DNA from: Nemertoderma westbladi
Taxonomy: Eukaryota > Xenacoelomorpha > Nemertodermatida > Nemertodermatidae
DNA length: 34,013 nucleotides
Assembly: GCA_032718475.1 (NCBI GenBank)
Contig: JAUCBJ010000511.1
Coordinates: 1-34,013 of the forward strand
Direction: 5' to 3'
Shown here: positions 18,282 through 28,100 of the stretch, in pieces
Numbering within the stretch: position 1 is the stretch's first letter
Layout of the letters: each line of letters opens with the position of its first letter
Position numbers and translations under genes: made by a program
Notes under the pieces: generated by a model
What the model was told of the DNA's origin: nothing
What the model saw: the letters and a program-made list of their open reading frames with translations, nothing else
The model's database searches: none

Positions 18282-19648
18282 CTAAACATAAAGTTATACA
18301 ACATTAATACATCGGAAATAATTATTGATGAGGCAACTTCTCCGTAATAACGGAATCATATAACATCTGGCTCATTCTCATTGGGTTCGATTTTGGATAC
18401 ATTTCGATTGCGTCGAATAAAAGGTGAAACTGATGACATTTCAGTTTCAAAGTAAATTAGACAACGTTTGAGTTTCATAAAACGGTTTCCTCCACTACCA
18501 AGTAACTATTTCAATAACCTCTGAAGTTAATGGGAAATAGCAAAATTATAAATACCAACCTTCATATGTTTGGCGAATAGTTTAGCTGATTTACAAGGCG
18601 GATTCCGGAACTCCTTTAATTCTTTGTATAAACTCACAGCTCGGATTGCCGAACTACAAACTAATACTAACAGCGGGGACTTCTTCCGACAATGACCCAA
18701 AACTTCGGTGTCCCACGTCGGGATTTCCTAAAACAAATTAAATTAAATTGTGAGAGTCAATTTGAAACTGTGTAACCGCTACGGTATATCAAATGTTCTT
18801 GTTAATGATTTGCAAAGGTCTGAATTATTATGTTAAGAGGCTATTAGATGAGTTTGTATAAATGTGTTTCTTTCAAATAATTTCCAGTTTAAACATTCTA
18901 CATGAACTTATTTACTTGTCGTAGATATTTGTTAGTTTCTAGAAAATCTTCGTTAACTGGCAGGTAAGATGTTTCGGGTAGACGGAGTTGGTTGCGTTCG
19001 ATGATAGTCAATTCGTCCCGATAATGATTTACCAACTCTGTATGTAAATCCCCGGGCCTACCTGGCGTCCGCGGATTGGCTAACAATTCTTCTGTAATCT
19101 TTCTCTGCGGTAAATAAAGAAAGAACTGTATTAGAGTTAAACCATAAAAATTCCCGCGAACCCAGTACGAAAGAACAATTATGTTGAAGATACATTTCAT
19201 ATATGCATATCAAACAAATTACGGAAAGGGTGAATGGGGGGGGGGGGGGGGGGGGGAAATGCAAAGAAAGTCATCCCTATAAGGGCGCAAATCGATGCAA
19301 ATAACTTTTGATTACCAACACAAATGAAACTGTAACCTGTGCTATTCACTCTAGTTTATTGTTTTGGTTTGTCGCCTACTCCATTGTATATTTGGACACG
19401 CCATGCGCTACTTTGTAACTTACACGTTTATGTTTTTGTCCTTTTGATTTCCTTTTTGTCGAGCTCTTCGAGTTACCAGTACAGCTACCGGCAGCAGGAG
19501 TTTCAGTTCGTCGACGTTTGTTCTTTATTGGACCCGCTGATGAATCTACATCTGGTGGTTCGTCACCGGTACCGGTACGGCCCCTACCGGTAGGCTTAGA
19601 TCTAGACCCACTATTCAACCACCACTCGTCATCTAGATCATCCGCCAT
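18093..19648 (-). CDS. CMSS1: CMSS1 homologue (small-subunit ribosome biogenesis protein), split gene
   Basis: Four exons on the minus strand, all joined in phase 0: exon 1 19648-19424, exon 2 19104-18916, exon 3 18727-18560, exon 4 18281 to about 18093. The protein begins MADDLDDEWW, as in animal CMSS1. It then has a basic Lys/Arg-rich segment, an LPETSYLPVN region, LVLVCSSAIRA, KLFAKHMK, NVVHLALCTP and FVLDWNWRD, all in the family's order. CMSS1/Cms1 is a nucleolar factor with a helicase-like fold, linked to the small-subunit processome. Donor 1 is GTAAGT, donor 2 GTAAAT and donor 3 the weak GTTGGT. Reading exon 4 through gives VDVKQVRK then TAA (18093-18095), about 256 residues and some 20 short of vertebrate CMSS1. 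Either the tail is shorter, or splicing at GAC/GTAAAG (18113) or CAG/GTCAGA (18104) leads to an exon I could not find. Confidence 0.88.
18560..18727 (-). CDS. CMSS1: CMSS1 exon 3
   Basis: 56 codons, acceptor GTTTTAG before 18727. It encodes LLVLVCSSAIRA and KLFAKHMK, the conserved RecA-like part. The donor is AAG/GTTGGT, which is weak, but phase and homology with exon 4 support it. Confidence 0.88.
18916..19104 (-). CDS. CMSS1: CMSS1 exon 2
   Basis: 63 codons, acceptor TTACCGCAG before 19104, donor CAA/GTAAAT at 18916. It encodes RKITEELL through NKYLRQ, matching the mid N-terminal part of the family. The intron to exon 1 (about 320 bp) carries a 21-base G run. Confidence 0.9.
19236..19256. 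repeat. G21 homopolymer in CMSS1 intron 1
   Basis: 21 consecutive G. On the CMSS1 sense strand this is a C run, about 130 bases upstream of the exon 2 acceptor. Confidence 0.9.
19424..19648 (-). CDS. CMSS1: CMSS1 exon 1
   Basis: 75 codons from ATG at 19648, ending KHKR before a strong GTAAGT donor (19423-19418). It contains the conserved acidic MADDLDDEWW start and a low-complexity basic stretch that probably serves nuclear/nucleolar targeting. Confidence 0.9.
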
Positions 19649-20308
19649 ATTTCAATACAGCAATAGGCCTCTTCCTACTGCTACTGTACAATCAAGGGTA
19701 ACTCTATTGAATGGACGACTGGCACTGTCTGACTTTAAAAGCCCAGGTAGCGCTTCACAAAAAATAATCTCTAACACGCGCTCTTGACTCTTGATTATTG
19801 TTTTGGTTAGTAAAATAATAACCTACTACCGGCTGTCCAGTACCGGACCGGTAATGCCATATGTTTCTTTTCCTCAATTATTGATAATTATTATTAATAA
19901 TAATAATAATTAATAATATTAATAATTATGACTGTAAGATAATTATCGGTTTGCGTACCAGTGGTTGTACTGGTACCATCGGCCCGAATGGCCGTGAATA
20001 CCCGAAAACTAATGAAGAGCGAAAACCATTGTAATCCATAGGCATACCTGCCTACAGTAATCAAAGTCATCATAGTAACCTATTGTAATGCATAGGCCAG
20101 TAGGCATACAGCTCAGTTGGTTCGATTCTGCTACTGCACTGTAGTTACAGTACAGCAGTAAGTAGTAAGTACCGGTCAGCCGGTACAAGGACCACTCTAC
20201 TAACCTCCTTTCTAACACAAATTAAATACATTACAATTTTGAAAATGCCACCACACATTGCTTTGAATAATTCAACCAATTAAAACTCATCATACCTGAT
20301 ACTTAGTT
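19649..20308. other. Region upstream of CMSS1
   Basis: Presumably holds the CMSS1 promoter, but no TATA box in a sure position was seen. An AT-only palindromic stretch built from TTATTAATAA-type units lies at about 19878-19928. A tRNA-like fragment near 20108-20130 was rejected. Confidence 0.4.
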
Positions 20309-20811
20309 GTGGGGCGAGCCACGAAGTTGGCGGAGCCTTAGCGAATTGACACTGTTAGGGGGTGGGTCAATTTATGCAAATAGTTGTCGTCGTCGTTGTC
20401 GTCGTCGTCGTCGTTGTCGTCGTCGTCGTCGTCGTCGTTACGATTTTGACATGCTAATAACTTTGTCGGATTTAAAGCTGCCAAGTTGAAAATTTGTAGG
20501 TATCAATATGAGCAAAAGTTGAGATTTTTTGAGAGACTTTCAGACACCATCAGTGCAATGGTCTCCCGCTAGAGGGCCACATGTCTAAACATTAAATGCC
20601 CTCCCATTTCTTTGCTTTTAATCCGTTTAAGCTGAAACTTGGCAGATATGTATTAGACCATTAGCTGTGACTTTCAAAGGAGGCGAATCCATCTGCAGTT
20701 CTCCAGTCTGCCGCTAGAGGGCCAACGTGACTATTTGCATAAATTGACCTACCCCCTAACAGTGTCAATTCGCTAAGGCTCTGCCAACTTCGTGCTGCGC
20801 GAAGTCCCCAC
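20309..20811. mobile_element. 503-bp MITE with ~75-bp terminal inverted repeats
   Basis: The left end (20309-20385) starts GTGGGGCGAGCC and runs through CGAATTGACACTGTTAGGGG to ATTTATGCAAATAG. The right end (20724-20811) is its near-perfect reverse complement. It encodes no protein. The inside includes a GTC/CGT trinucleotide repeat and two direct copies of CCGCTAGAGGGCCA. A related end fragment is at 22535-22547. Confidence 0.8.
20386..20440. repeat. (GTC)n trinucleotide microsatellite
   Basis: About 18 GTC units with a few GTT interruptions, lying inside the MITE just after its left terminal repeat. Confidence 0.9.
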
Positions 20812-21308
20812 TTCGTGTACTTATGTTTTCTGTTCGAGAATGGAAAATACGGATACATGGTGTCCTATAGTAGACAAGTAGACTAGAGTACGCCTAGTGC
20901 TAGAATCCGTTTTAGCAAATAAAATGTAGCAAATAAAAATGAACTCTGAATATAATTATAACCAATTACGACAGCGACATTAACTTAATTTAATAAAATC
21001 TAACATCAGGATATACACCATGTCCCAGAATATAGTGTCGTAATTCAATGACACGCCCCCCCCCCCCCTAATTTTTCTACAAATCGTAATGAGATTGCAT
21101 GAAATTTGAAACAGAGATAGTTTCACCTCCCGACCACTGACTGGGTGAGCCAGAATTTTTATTTTTGCTTTCAATCATTAGCTACAAACGTTTAAAAAAG
21201 TGTCTCCAGCGATATTACACCAGTTACACCGCAGTTATTCTTCTACCTTATAGCTGTTTGTTGGTACCAATGGAAAGCTGGTCATGCAAGGATTCCAAAT
21301 ATGTAAAA
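20812..21308. other. Intergenic stretch with a C13 run
   Basis: No gene seen. A run of 13 C is at 21056-21068. Confidence 0.5.
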
Positions 21309-21622
21309 CAATTTGAATTTCGTTGAAAAATAGCGGAGATATGGGCGTTCAAATTTTGCATGGTTATGCACCTATGCGAGGCTATTTTATTCTATTTAAT
21401 AAATACATCATAATCTGGAATATTTTGTTTATCCAAATACGTAGCTGGGCAACAATGCATTACATCTTTAATCATACTATTATGTAGCTATTCATACATT
21501 TAAAAAATGTTCCAGAATATGGTTTATTTATTAAATAGAATAAAATAGCCTCGCGTCGGTGCAAAACCATGCAACATTTGAACGCTCATATCTCAGCTAT
21601 TTTTCAACGAAATTCAATTTAA
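21309..21622. repeat. ~310-bp near-perfect palindrome (fold-back)
   Basis: The left arm (21309 to about 21445) includes TTGAATTTCGTTGAAAAATA, then GAGGCTATTTTATTCTATTT. The right arm (about 21484-21622) is its reverse complement with scattered mismatches. The loop is only about 40 bases. No coding sequence. As RNA or single-stranded DNA it would form a very long hairpin. Confidence 0.85.
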
Positions 21623-21658
21623 ATTTATAAATATAAATAAATAAATAAAATAAATAAC

Positions 21659-21850
21659 TAACACGTCAGCACGTGTTGTATAACATTTATAAAAAAGTAG
21701 AAGAAACTAGCTCGTATAAAAAATAAAAAATGTGTTCTAAAACAAAAAAAATGTGTTCTAGAACATAAATACTCATCAAAATTGATAGCTAACACGTCAG
21801 CACGTGTTCTATAAAATTTATAAAAAAAATTAGCAAAAACTAGCTAATAT
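21659..21850. repeat. Two direct copies of an ~130-bp unit with CACGTCAGCACGTG
   Basis: TAACACGTCAGCACGTGTT occurs at about 21659 and 21788, each followed by TATAAAATTTATAAAAAA-like sequence and a GAAACTAGCT/AAAACTAGCT block. Between them GTGTTCTA is also repeated. Confidence 0.75.
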
Positions 21851-21885
21851 ATAAAATCAATATAGTTTACTTTAACTAGTCAGTA

Positions 21886-22007
21886 TCCGGACAATTCGTA
21901 CCCGTCAAAAAATAATTTCGGGTACGAATTGTCCGGGTACGAATTGTCCGGGTACGAATTGTCCGGGTACGAATTGTCCGGTACGAATTGTAGGTACGAA
22001 TTGTCCG
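21886..22007. repeat. GGGTACGAATTGTCC 15-bp tandem repeat with an inverted first copy
   Basis: Four perfect 15-bp units plus two shortened ones run from about 21930 to 22007. Just before them, GGACAATTCGTACCC (about 21888-21903) is an inverted copy, separated by an A-rich spacer, so a hairpin can form with any unit. Confidence 0.85.
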
Positions 22008-22508
22008 GAGACCATTAATTTCCACCAAACGACACCCTGAAAATGCCGCTTTTTACCGCTTTATCATAATTAACTAATTAACTGTTTTTATCTAAGCTTC
22101 TCGACGGCCACACGTAAATTCTGAATTGAAAACTTATAAACTTTTGACAAGCAACATGTGTACCTACCTACTTTGGTTACATTTCATTGAGGACTGATCG
22201 AGTTATTAAGGATTAAATATTCGGAGCGACAGGTTGATTATTAAGTAAGAGTATCAGAAAATTATCAAAAAAACTTTTCGAAATTTTTTGTTTATAAAAT
22301 TTAATACTATTTATAGCAAACCTAAAGCAACCAAGTTTTTTTTAATGTTAACTAGTATTTAACTAATATTAAATAGCGAACAATTTTTTTTTTCTGACCT
22401 GTCATGTAGAATAGCATCTTAGGCACCTATATTCAAAATTTTAGCCAAAACTAAACAATTTTGAAACGCTGAGAGTGATAAATCGAAGAGTTATTTGAAA
22501 ATGGTGTA
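22008..22508. other. AT-rich intergenic stretch
   Basis: No gene or RNA is recognised. Poly-A and poly-T runs are present. Confidence 0.45.
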
Positions 22509-22547
22509 CCCCCCCCCCCCCCCCCCCCCCCCTTAAGGCTCGCCCCA
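22509..22547. repeat. C24 run followed by a stray MITE end
   Basis: 24 C at 22509-22532 are followed by GGCTCGCCCCAC, which is the reverse complement of the outer end of the MITE at 20309. This may be a truncated second copy. Confidence 0.6.
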
Positions 22548-22788
22548 CAGAAAAGTGTTAAAGAAGGTCGTGTCCCACAAATGCATTACTGAAAGTAATA
22601 TTAGGCCTACCAAACATTTTTTTAGTATTAAATTGGCCTTCCGGTACACATTAACCGTTTGTGGATAGTGATAGGCGGGTGATAGTCTTCCTTCCGGCTG
22701 CGTGTAATATTTAATTTTATCCGAAATGGCGTCTTATAAAATAGTTATAGATCCGACCATCAGATTCATATGAAGTTTATAATAAAAG
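22548..22788. other. Unique spacer before the 52-bp satellite
   Basis: No gene recognised. A TAGGCCTACC motif is present near 22601. Confidence 0.4.
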
Positions 22789-24022
22789 GAGATACCAGGT
22801 CCACTAATCGCGTCGTGAAGGCCTCACGAACGTGTTCTCCGAGATACCAGGTCCACTAATCGCGTCGTGAAGGCCTCACGAACGTGTTCTCCGAGATACC
22901 AGGTCCACTAATCGCGTCGTGAAGGCCTCACGAACGTGTTCTCCGAGATACCAGGTCCACTAATCGCGTCGTGAAGGCCTCACGAACGTGTTCTCCGAGA
23001 TACCAGGTCCACTAATCGCGTCGTGAAGGCCTCACGAACGTGTTCTCCGAGATACCAGGTCCACTAATCGCGTCGTGAAGGCCTCACGAACGTGTTCTCC
23101 GAGATACCAGGTCCACTAATCGCGTCGTGAAGGCCTCACGAACGTGTTCTCCGAGATACCAGGTCCACTAATCGCGTCGTGAAGGCCTCACGAACGTGTT
23201 CTCCGAGATACCAGGTCCACGAATCGCGTCGTGAAGGCCTCACGAACGCATTCTCCGAGATACCAGGTCCACTAATCGCGTCGTGAAGGCCTCACGAACG
23301 TGTTCTCCGAGATACCAGGGCCACTAATCGCGTCGTGAAGGCCTCACGAACGCGTTCTCACAGGTCCACTAATCGCGTCGTGAAGGCCTCACGAACGTGT
23401 TCTCCGAGATACCAGGTCCACTAATCGCGTCGTGAAGGCCTCACGAACGTGTTCTCCGAGATACCAGGTCCACTAATCGCGTCGTGAAGGCCTCACGAAC
23501 GTGTCCTCCGAGATACCAGGGCCACTAATCGCGTCGTGAAGGCCTCACGAACGCGTTCTCCGAGATACCAGGGCCACTAATCGCGTCGTGAAGGCCTCAC
23601 GAACGTGTTCTCCGAGATACCAGGGCCACTAATCGCGTCGTGAAGGACTCACGAACGTGTTCTCCGAGATACCAGGTCCACGAATCGCGTCGTGAAGGCC
23701 TCACGAACGTGTTCTCCGAGATACCAGGTCCACTAATCGCGTCGTGAAGGCCTCACGAACGTGTTCTCCGAGATACCAGGTCCACTAATCGCGTCGTGAA
23801 GGCCTCACGAACGTGTTCTCACAGGTCCACTAATCGCGTCGTGAAGGCCTCACGAACGTGTTCTCCGAGATACCAGGTCCACTAATCGCGTCGTGAAGGC
23901 CTCACGAACGTGTTCTCCGAGATACCAGGTCCACTAATCGCGTCGTGAAGGCCTCACGAACGTGTTCTCCGAGATACCAGGGCCACTAATCGCGTCGTGA
24001 AGGCCTCACGAACGCGTTCTCA
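22789..24022. repeat. 52-bp satellite, about 24 units
   Basis: The unit starts GAGATACCAGGTCCACTAAT and includes TCGTGAAGGCCTCACGA, a short hairpin around an AGGCCT core. Most units are identical. Variants have GGGCC for GGTCC, CGAATCG for CTAATCG, GCG for GTG, and one GGACTC for GGCCTC. Two units (junctions at about 23357 and 23819) are 7 bp shorter. High uniformity points to recent expansion or homogenisation. Confidence 0.95.
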
Positions 24023-24434
24023 GATTAATTCATTGACTGCTTCTCTATTACCATGGCCCTTAATGCTTAACGTAGTTACTAACAGTATAGTTAGTCGCTG
24101 TCATATTTAATTGCTTTTAGTTACCGTGTGTTTTGAGATATTACCTGCCGGATTTTAACTTAATTAACTTAACGAAATTAATGTTATTTATACTCAAAGT
24201 GGCATTGCTTTTTATGATTAATCCGAAACCACTGAACCCAATCGATTCCATCTCTTCGGCTTCTTTTTAAGAATCCTCCTTCTTAACCACCAACAAACCG
24301 AGTGTTAACTATCTCACAGTTACCATACGGATAAAGAAGATATACTTTTTACATAATGATGTAAATCGTTTATTAATTAGCCCGAAGTAGGCTACAGTAA
24401 GTTAAATATTTATGAATTTTTAAATAATTTAAAT
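24023..24434. other. Unique spacer between two satellites
   Basis: AT-rich, no gene recognised. Confidence 0.4.
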
Positions 24435-24840
24435 ATTAAATTTAAATTAATTTAATTATTAAATTTAAATTAATTTAATTATTAAATTTAAATTAATTTA
24501 ATTATTAAATTTAAATTAATTTAATTATTAAATTTAAATTAATTTAATTATTAAATTTAAATTAATTTAATTATTAAATTTAAATTAATTTAATTATTAA
24601 ATTTAAATTAATTTAATTATTAAATTTAAATTAATTTAATTATTAAATTTAAATTAATTTAATTATTAAATTTAAATTAATTTAATTATTAAATTTAAAT
24701 TAATTTAATTATTAAATTAAATTTAAATTAATTTAATTATTAAATTTAAATTAATTTAATTATTAAATTTAAATTAATTTAATTATTAAATTTAAATTAA
24801 TTTAATTATTAAATTTAAATTAATTTAATTATTAAATTAA
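24435..24840. repeat. AT-only 23-bp tandem array, about 17-18 copies
   Basis: The unit is ATTAAATTTAAATTAATTTAATT, made wholly of A and T, with internal palindromes AAATTT and TTAATT. One irregular unit occurs at about 24712-24720. Otherwise the units are identical. It lies about 300 bp beyond the CFAP46 stop codon and holds many ATTAAA hexamers on the minus strand that could serve as polyadenylation signals. Confidence 0.95.
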
Positions 24841-25140
24841 TAATTTCATTTGCTTTGTGTGTTTTCACATTTGTTTTTGGTGTGGTGATATTTTTTGTTG
24901 AGTTGGAAAATAAGATCAAAGTGATGAGCACCAAAGCAGGGAATTTAACAAACAATAGAAAATGTTGAGAATTGAGATGTTGGAATATTGTATTTACATC
25001 TAAATTAATATAACATCTGATAAATATATAGTTTATCAATTACAAAATAAGCATATTATTGAATTCATGTTAGTTTATGTTCTTAAGGTTGAATCATTAT
25101 AATAATTACACAATATTTACAGTACAATATGACTGTCACA
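24841..25140. other. CFAP46 3' flank / probable 3' UTR
   Basis: Sequence directly after the CFAP46 stop on the minus strand. No canonical AATAAA was seen here. No poly-A tract (poly-T on the plus strand) abuts the gene, which would have been expected for a fresh retrocopy. Confidence 0.45.
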
Positions 25141-28100
25141 CTAAGTAAAAATAACAGATGGCGCTCCAAATACAATGCAGTTAAAGCGCATCATATCCCG
25201 TCTGATATCGACAGCCTTATCTTCATCAACTTCCTCCAATGCATTACCCTCGGGGTCGACTTCCAGAGCAGGATAATGAATTTGGCGAACTGATTCGCCA
25301 ACGGTAATTCCTGCATCGCACAAACTTTCCAGAAGTTTGGTGATCAACTTGCGATTATCTGACAGGCTGCAGTTCCATTGGTTGATTATAATGGAGGACA
25401 CCCCGCACAACGTAAATAACGCTGCTGTCTCAAGGGGCTTCTGTAGCGCTAACTGTGACGCTGTTTTATTCACGTTATCGCGAGATACGCGGTTGTAACT
25501 AGCGGATGTCTGAGTCTGATCAATAATCGTTAATAAATCCAAATTCGTAAGATTCAGTGAAACAAGTTTACTCGGGTCTAACTGTGCAACTAGTGAATCA
25601 TGTCCATACAAGATGACTGCTTGGCAATCATGACTGAGAACCTCTTGATATTGGCCCAAGGAAAGTGGACTTGGTGGGTTGGAATAGCCAATCCAGCGAG
25701 GAGAGTATTTGTTGTGAAATGCGGGTTGGTTGATGACAGATGACAACACAGTATGCGGGGCATCCTCTATTTGACAAGGGTGACACTCGTTATATGGGTC
25801 CACTACATAGGACAAGGAATGAACATCAACCCCTATATATCCCGGTGGAACTTCTCTGTTCAATGGAGTTGTCTTCACTTGGGGTCGCTTCGAGTCACCA
25901 CTACTTTTACCTCCCTTTCCAACGGACTTCTTTTTCTCCTTCTTTGTTTCAGCTGGAGTTGTTTCAGGACGTTCTTTAATAATTCGCTTGTAGAAGGTCT
26001 GAAGGGAGAAATCACGGGAGACACTTTTTATTTGATCAGATGGAAATATTCCTAAAGACTCTATTGGCAAGGGAAATAGAATTGGGTCTATTAGGAGTAC
26101 AAGATTACTTGGTAATGTCGCAATTGATAGCTTTTCACTTGATGTTGAAGAGATAGATGGGAGTAAATATTTCAAAATGCCATCAAAGGCAGGTTTTAAT
26201 AGGGTTTCTGTCTCATCAACGAGAGCTTTATATCTGCATTGAATCATTTCGATGATGTCGAACTCCTTGTCCGATTCAGAAATATCAGTGGTTTTCTTCA
26301 TATCATCATCACCTTCTTCAATATCGGATTTGATGTGATCATTTAGGTTATTGGTATTAGTAATACTTATTGTGTGTTTGTTTGTTGATGGTGTAACACT
26401 TCCAAGCAATGCAGCACGTTCTACCTGTTGTTGTTTCTTATTAGTTTGCTTGAATAAAGCTATCTTGAGATCTTCCTTTAGCCGCTTACAGTTGCATAGG
26501 AGTGAATTCAGTGAATCACTTACTAGTTCCGTTCGGCATATTTGAGATTTCGACTCAAATACTGTTGACTTTCCTTTTCCTATCACTTTTCCTTTATCAA
26601 GAAACGCACTATAAAGTGTGTTTCCGTCAGGAGACAACTGCAATATCACAAAATTAATGGGCGATTCGAATTCCTTCAAATATTCCAAATGATTACTCCC
26701 TACATCTAGGCGTTTCCAAGCTTCAAATTCCATAGTCAAGACATTCTCTATTGATGCAACAGATGCAGAATGTCGACCTTGTGTCTTTATGAGGAATTTT
26801 CTCTGAGCCAATAAAGATGCAAGTCTGGAGTTACTGGGACTACCTGCTGCTTCTGTAAGTAGCTCCTGCAAATAATTAGAAACTCGACAGCTTTGGTAAA
26901 GCGCAAGGTACTGTGCAGCCATTTGCACATCAAACTGACCAATACATTCCACCATTAACAGAGATGCCTTCTCAATGATATCTGTGAACCCATTAGCATT
27001 TCCAAGCGCAATACTCTGAGAGAGGCACTCAGTAGCCTGCCTTATATATTCCTGATAAATTTTATCATTTTTTCTTGCATCATCAATAGTACTTCTGTAG
27101 TTCACATAACATAAACTGTTGTGATCCAACTCATCAGTTTCAGTAATAATTACATCTTCAACATTCGTTTCCTTGGAAGGTCTTCCTGATGTCTTTATAG
27201 AAATGTCAGACTTTAAATCAATTTTTATTCCAAGTTCAGTAATACTCCATTGTATGTTATCCACAGGGGCATTTTTCATGGACATCAACATTAAACAATT
27301 TGCTTGAGTAACACATGCACTGGCGCGCATCCACTGACTTCCAGCCATTAAGTTGTGAATTTGACGAACCTCAGATACTACTTGCTCAGGAATATTATCC
27401 AGGACATCTTTCCATGTCTTTTGAAATTCAGTCAGTTCAGGAGAAATCCTTGCATAATTTTCTATGAATTCCTCTATAGATCCTGTTCTACCGGGTTTTG
27501 CCTCTTCGATAAGTGGATTTATAGTATCAAATTTGAGGCATTTTAAAAGTAAACTGCAAACTGATAGCTTAAAATTACAAACTACATTTAAAGCAGGTGA
27601 TGTAATTGACTTAGAACCACTTAATGGGAAAAGGCAAAGGTGATTTGAAATAATTTTAGAAACAGTGTTGTTTGCAGATTGTATCGAATCAACTGCCTGT
27701 AAAAAGTATCTATGCTTTTCATTAGCATCTGAAGTGATGTCATGCATTTTGACATGAGCCCTTGAAATGTTTAGTGTTGCAGAAATTGCCAAACCTATCC
27801 ATTGGTTGTCAAAGGCTTTTTTTTGAATGAGTTTTAACTGATTTTCAAACATTTTCATCCTCGACAAACATTCATTCTTTTGTAATCCTGGTGTGAGATT
27901 TATTATTGCAAATTCAATGTCGACATGCTTCAACTCTAAAATAATAAGTATTTTTAAATGCTTATGTAATGTATTTAAACGTTGTTGAGCTATAAGTTTT
28001 ATATTATCAATAGCAGCTGAAAGAATCTGCTTTGCCATCTTTAATTGAATTAATGATTGCTGTTTTTTAGACAAAGTTATTTCAACTCTGAGCAATGTAA

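Noticed and set aside
20095-20130. AGCTCAGTTGG next to GGTTCGATTC, resembling tRNA A and B boxes
   Set aside because: The two boxes are directly joined with no room for an anticodon arm, and no acceptor stem can be formed.
14576-24022. CRISPR array
   Set aside because: The repeats are contiguous tandem satellites with no unique spacers, in animal DNA.
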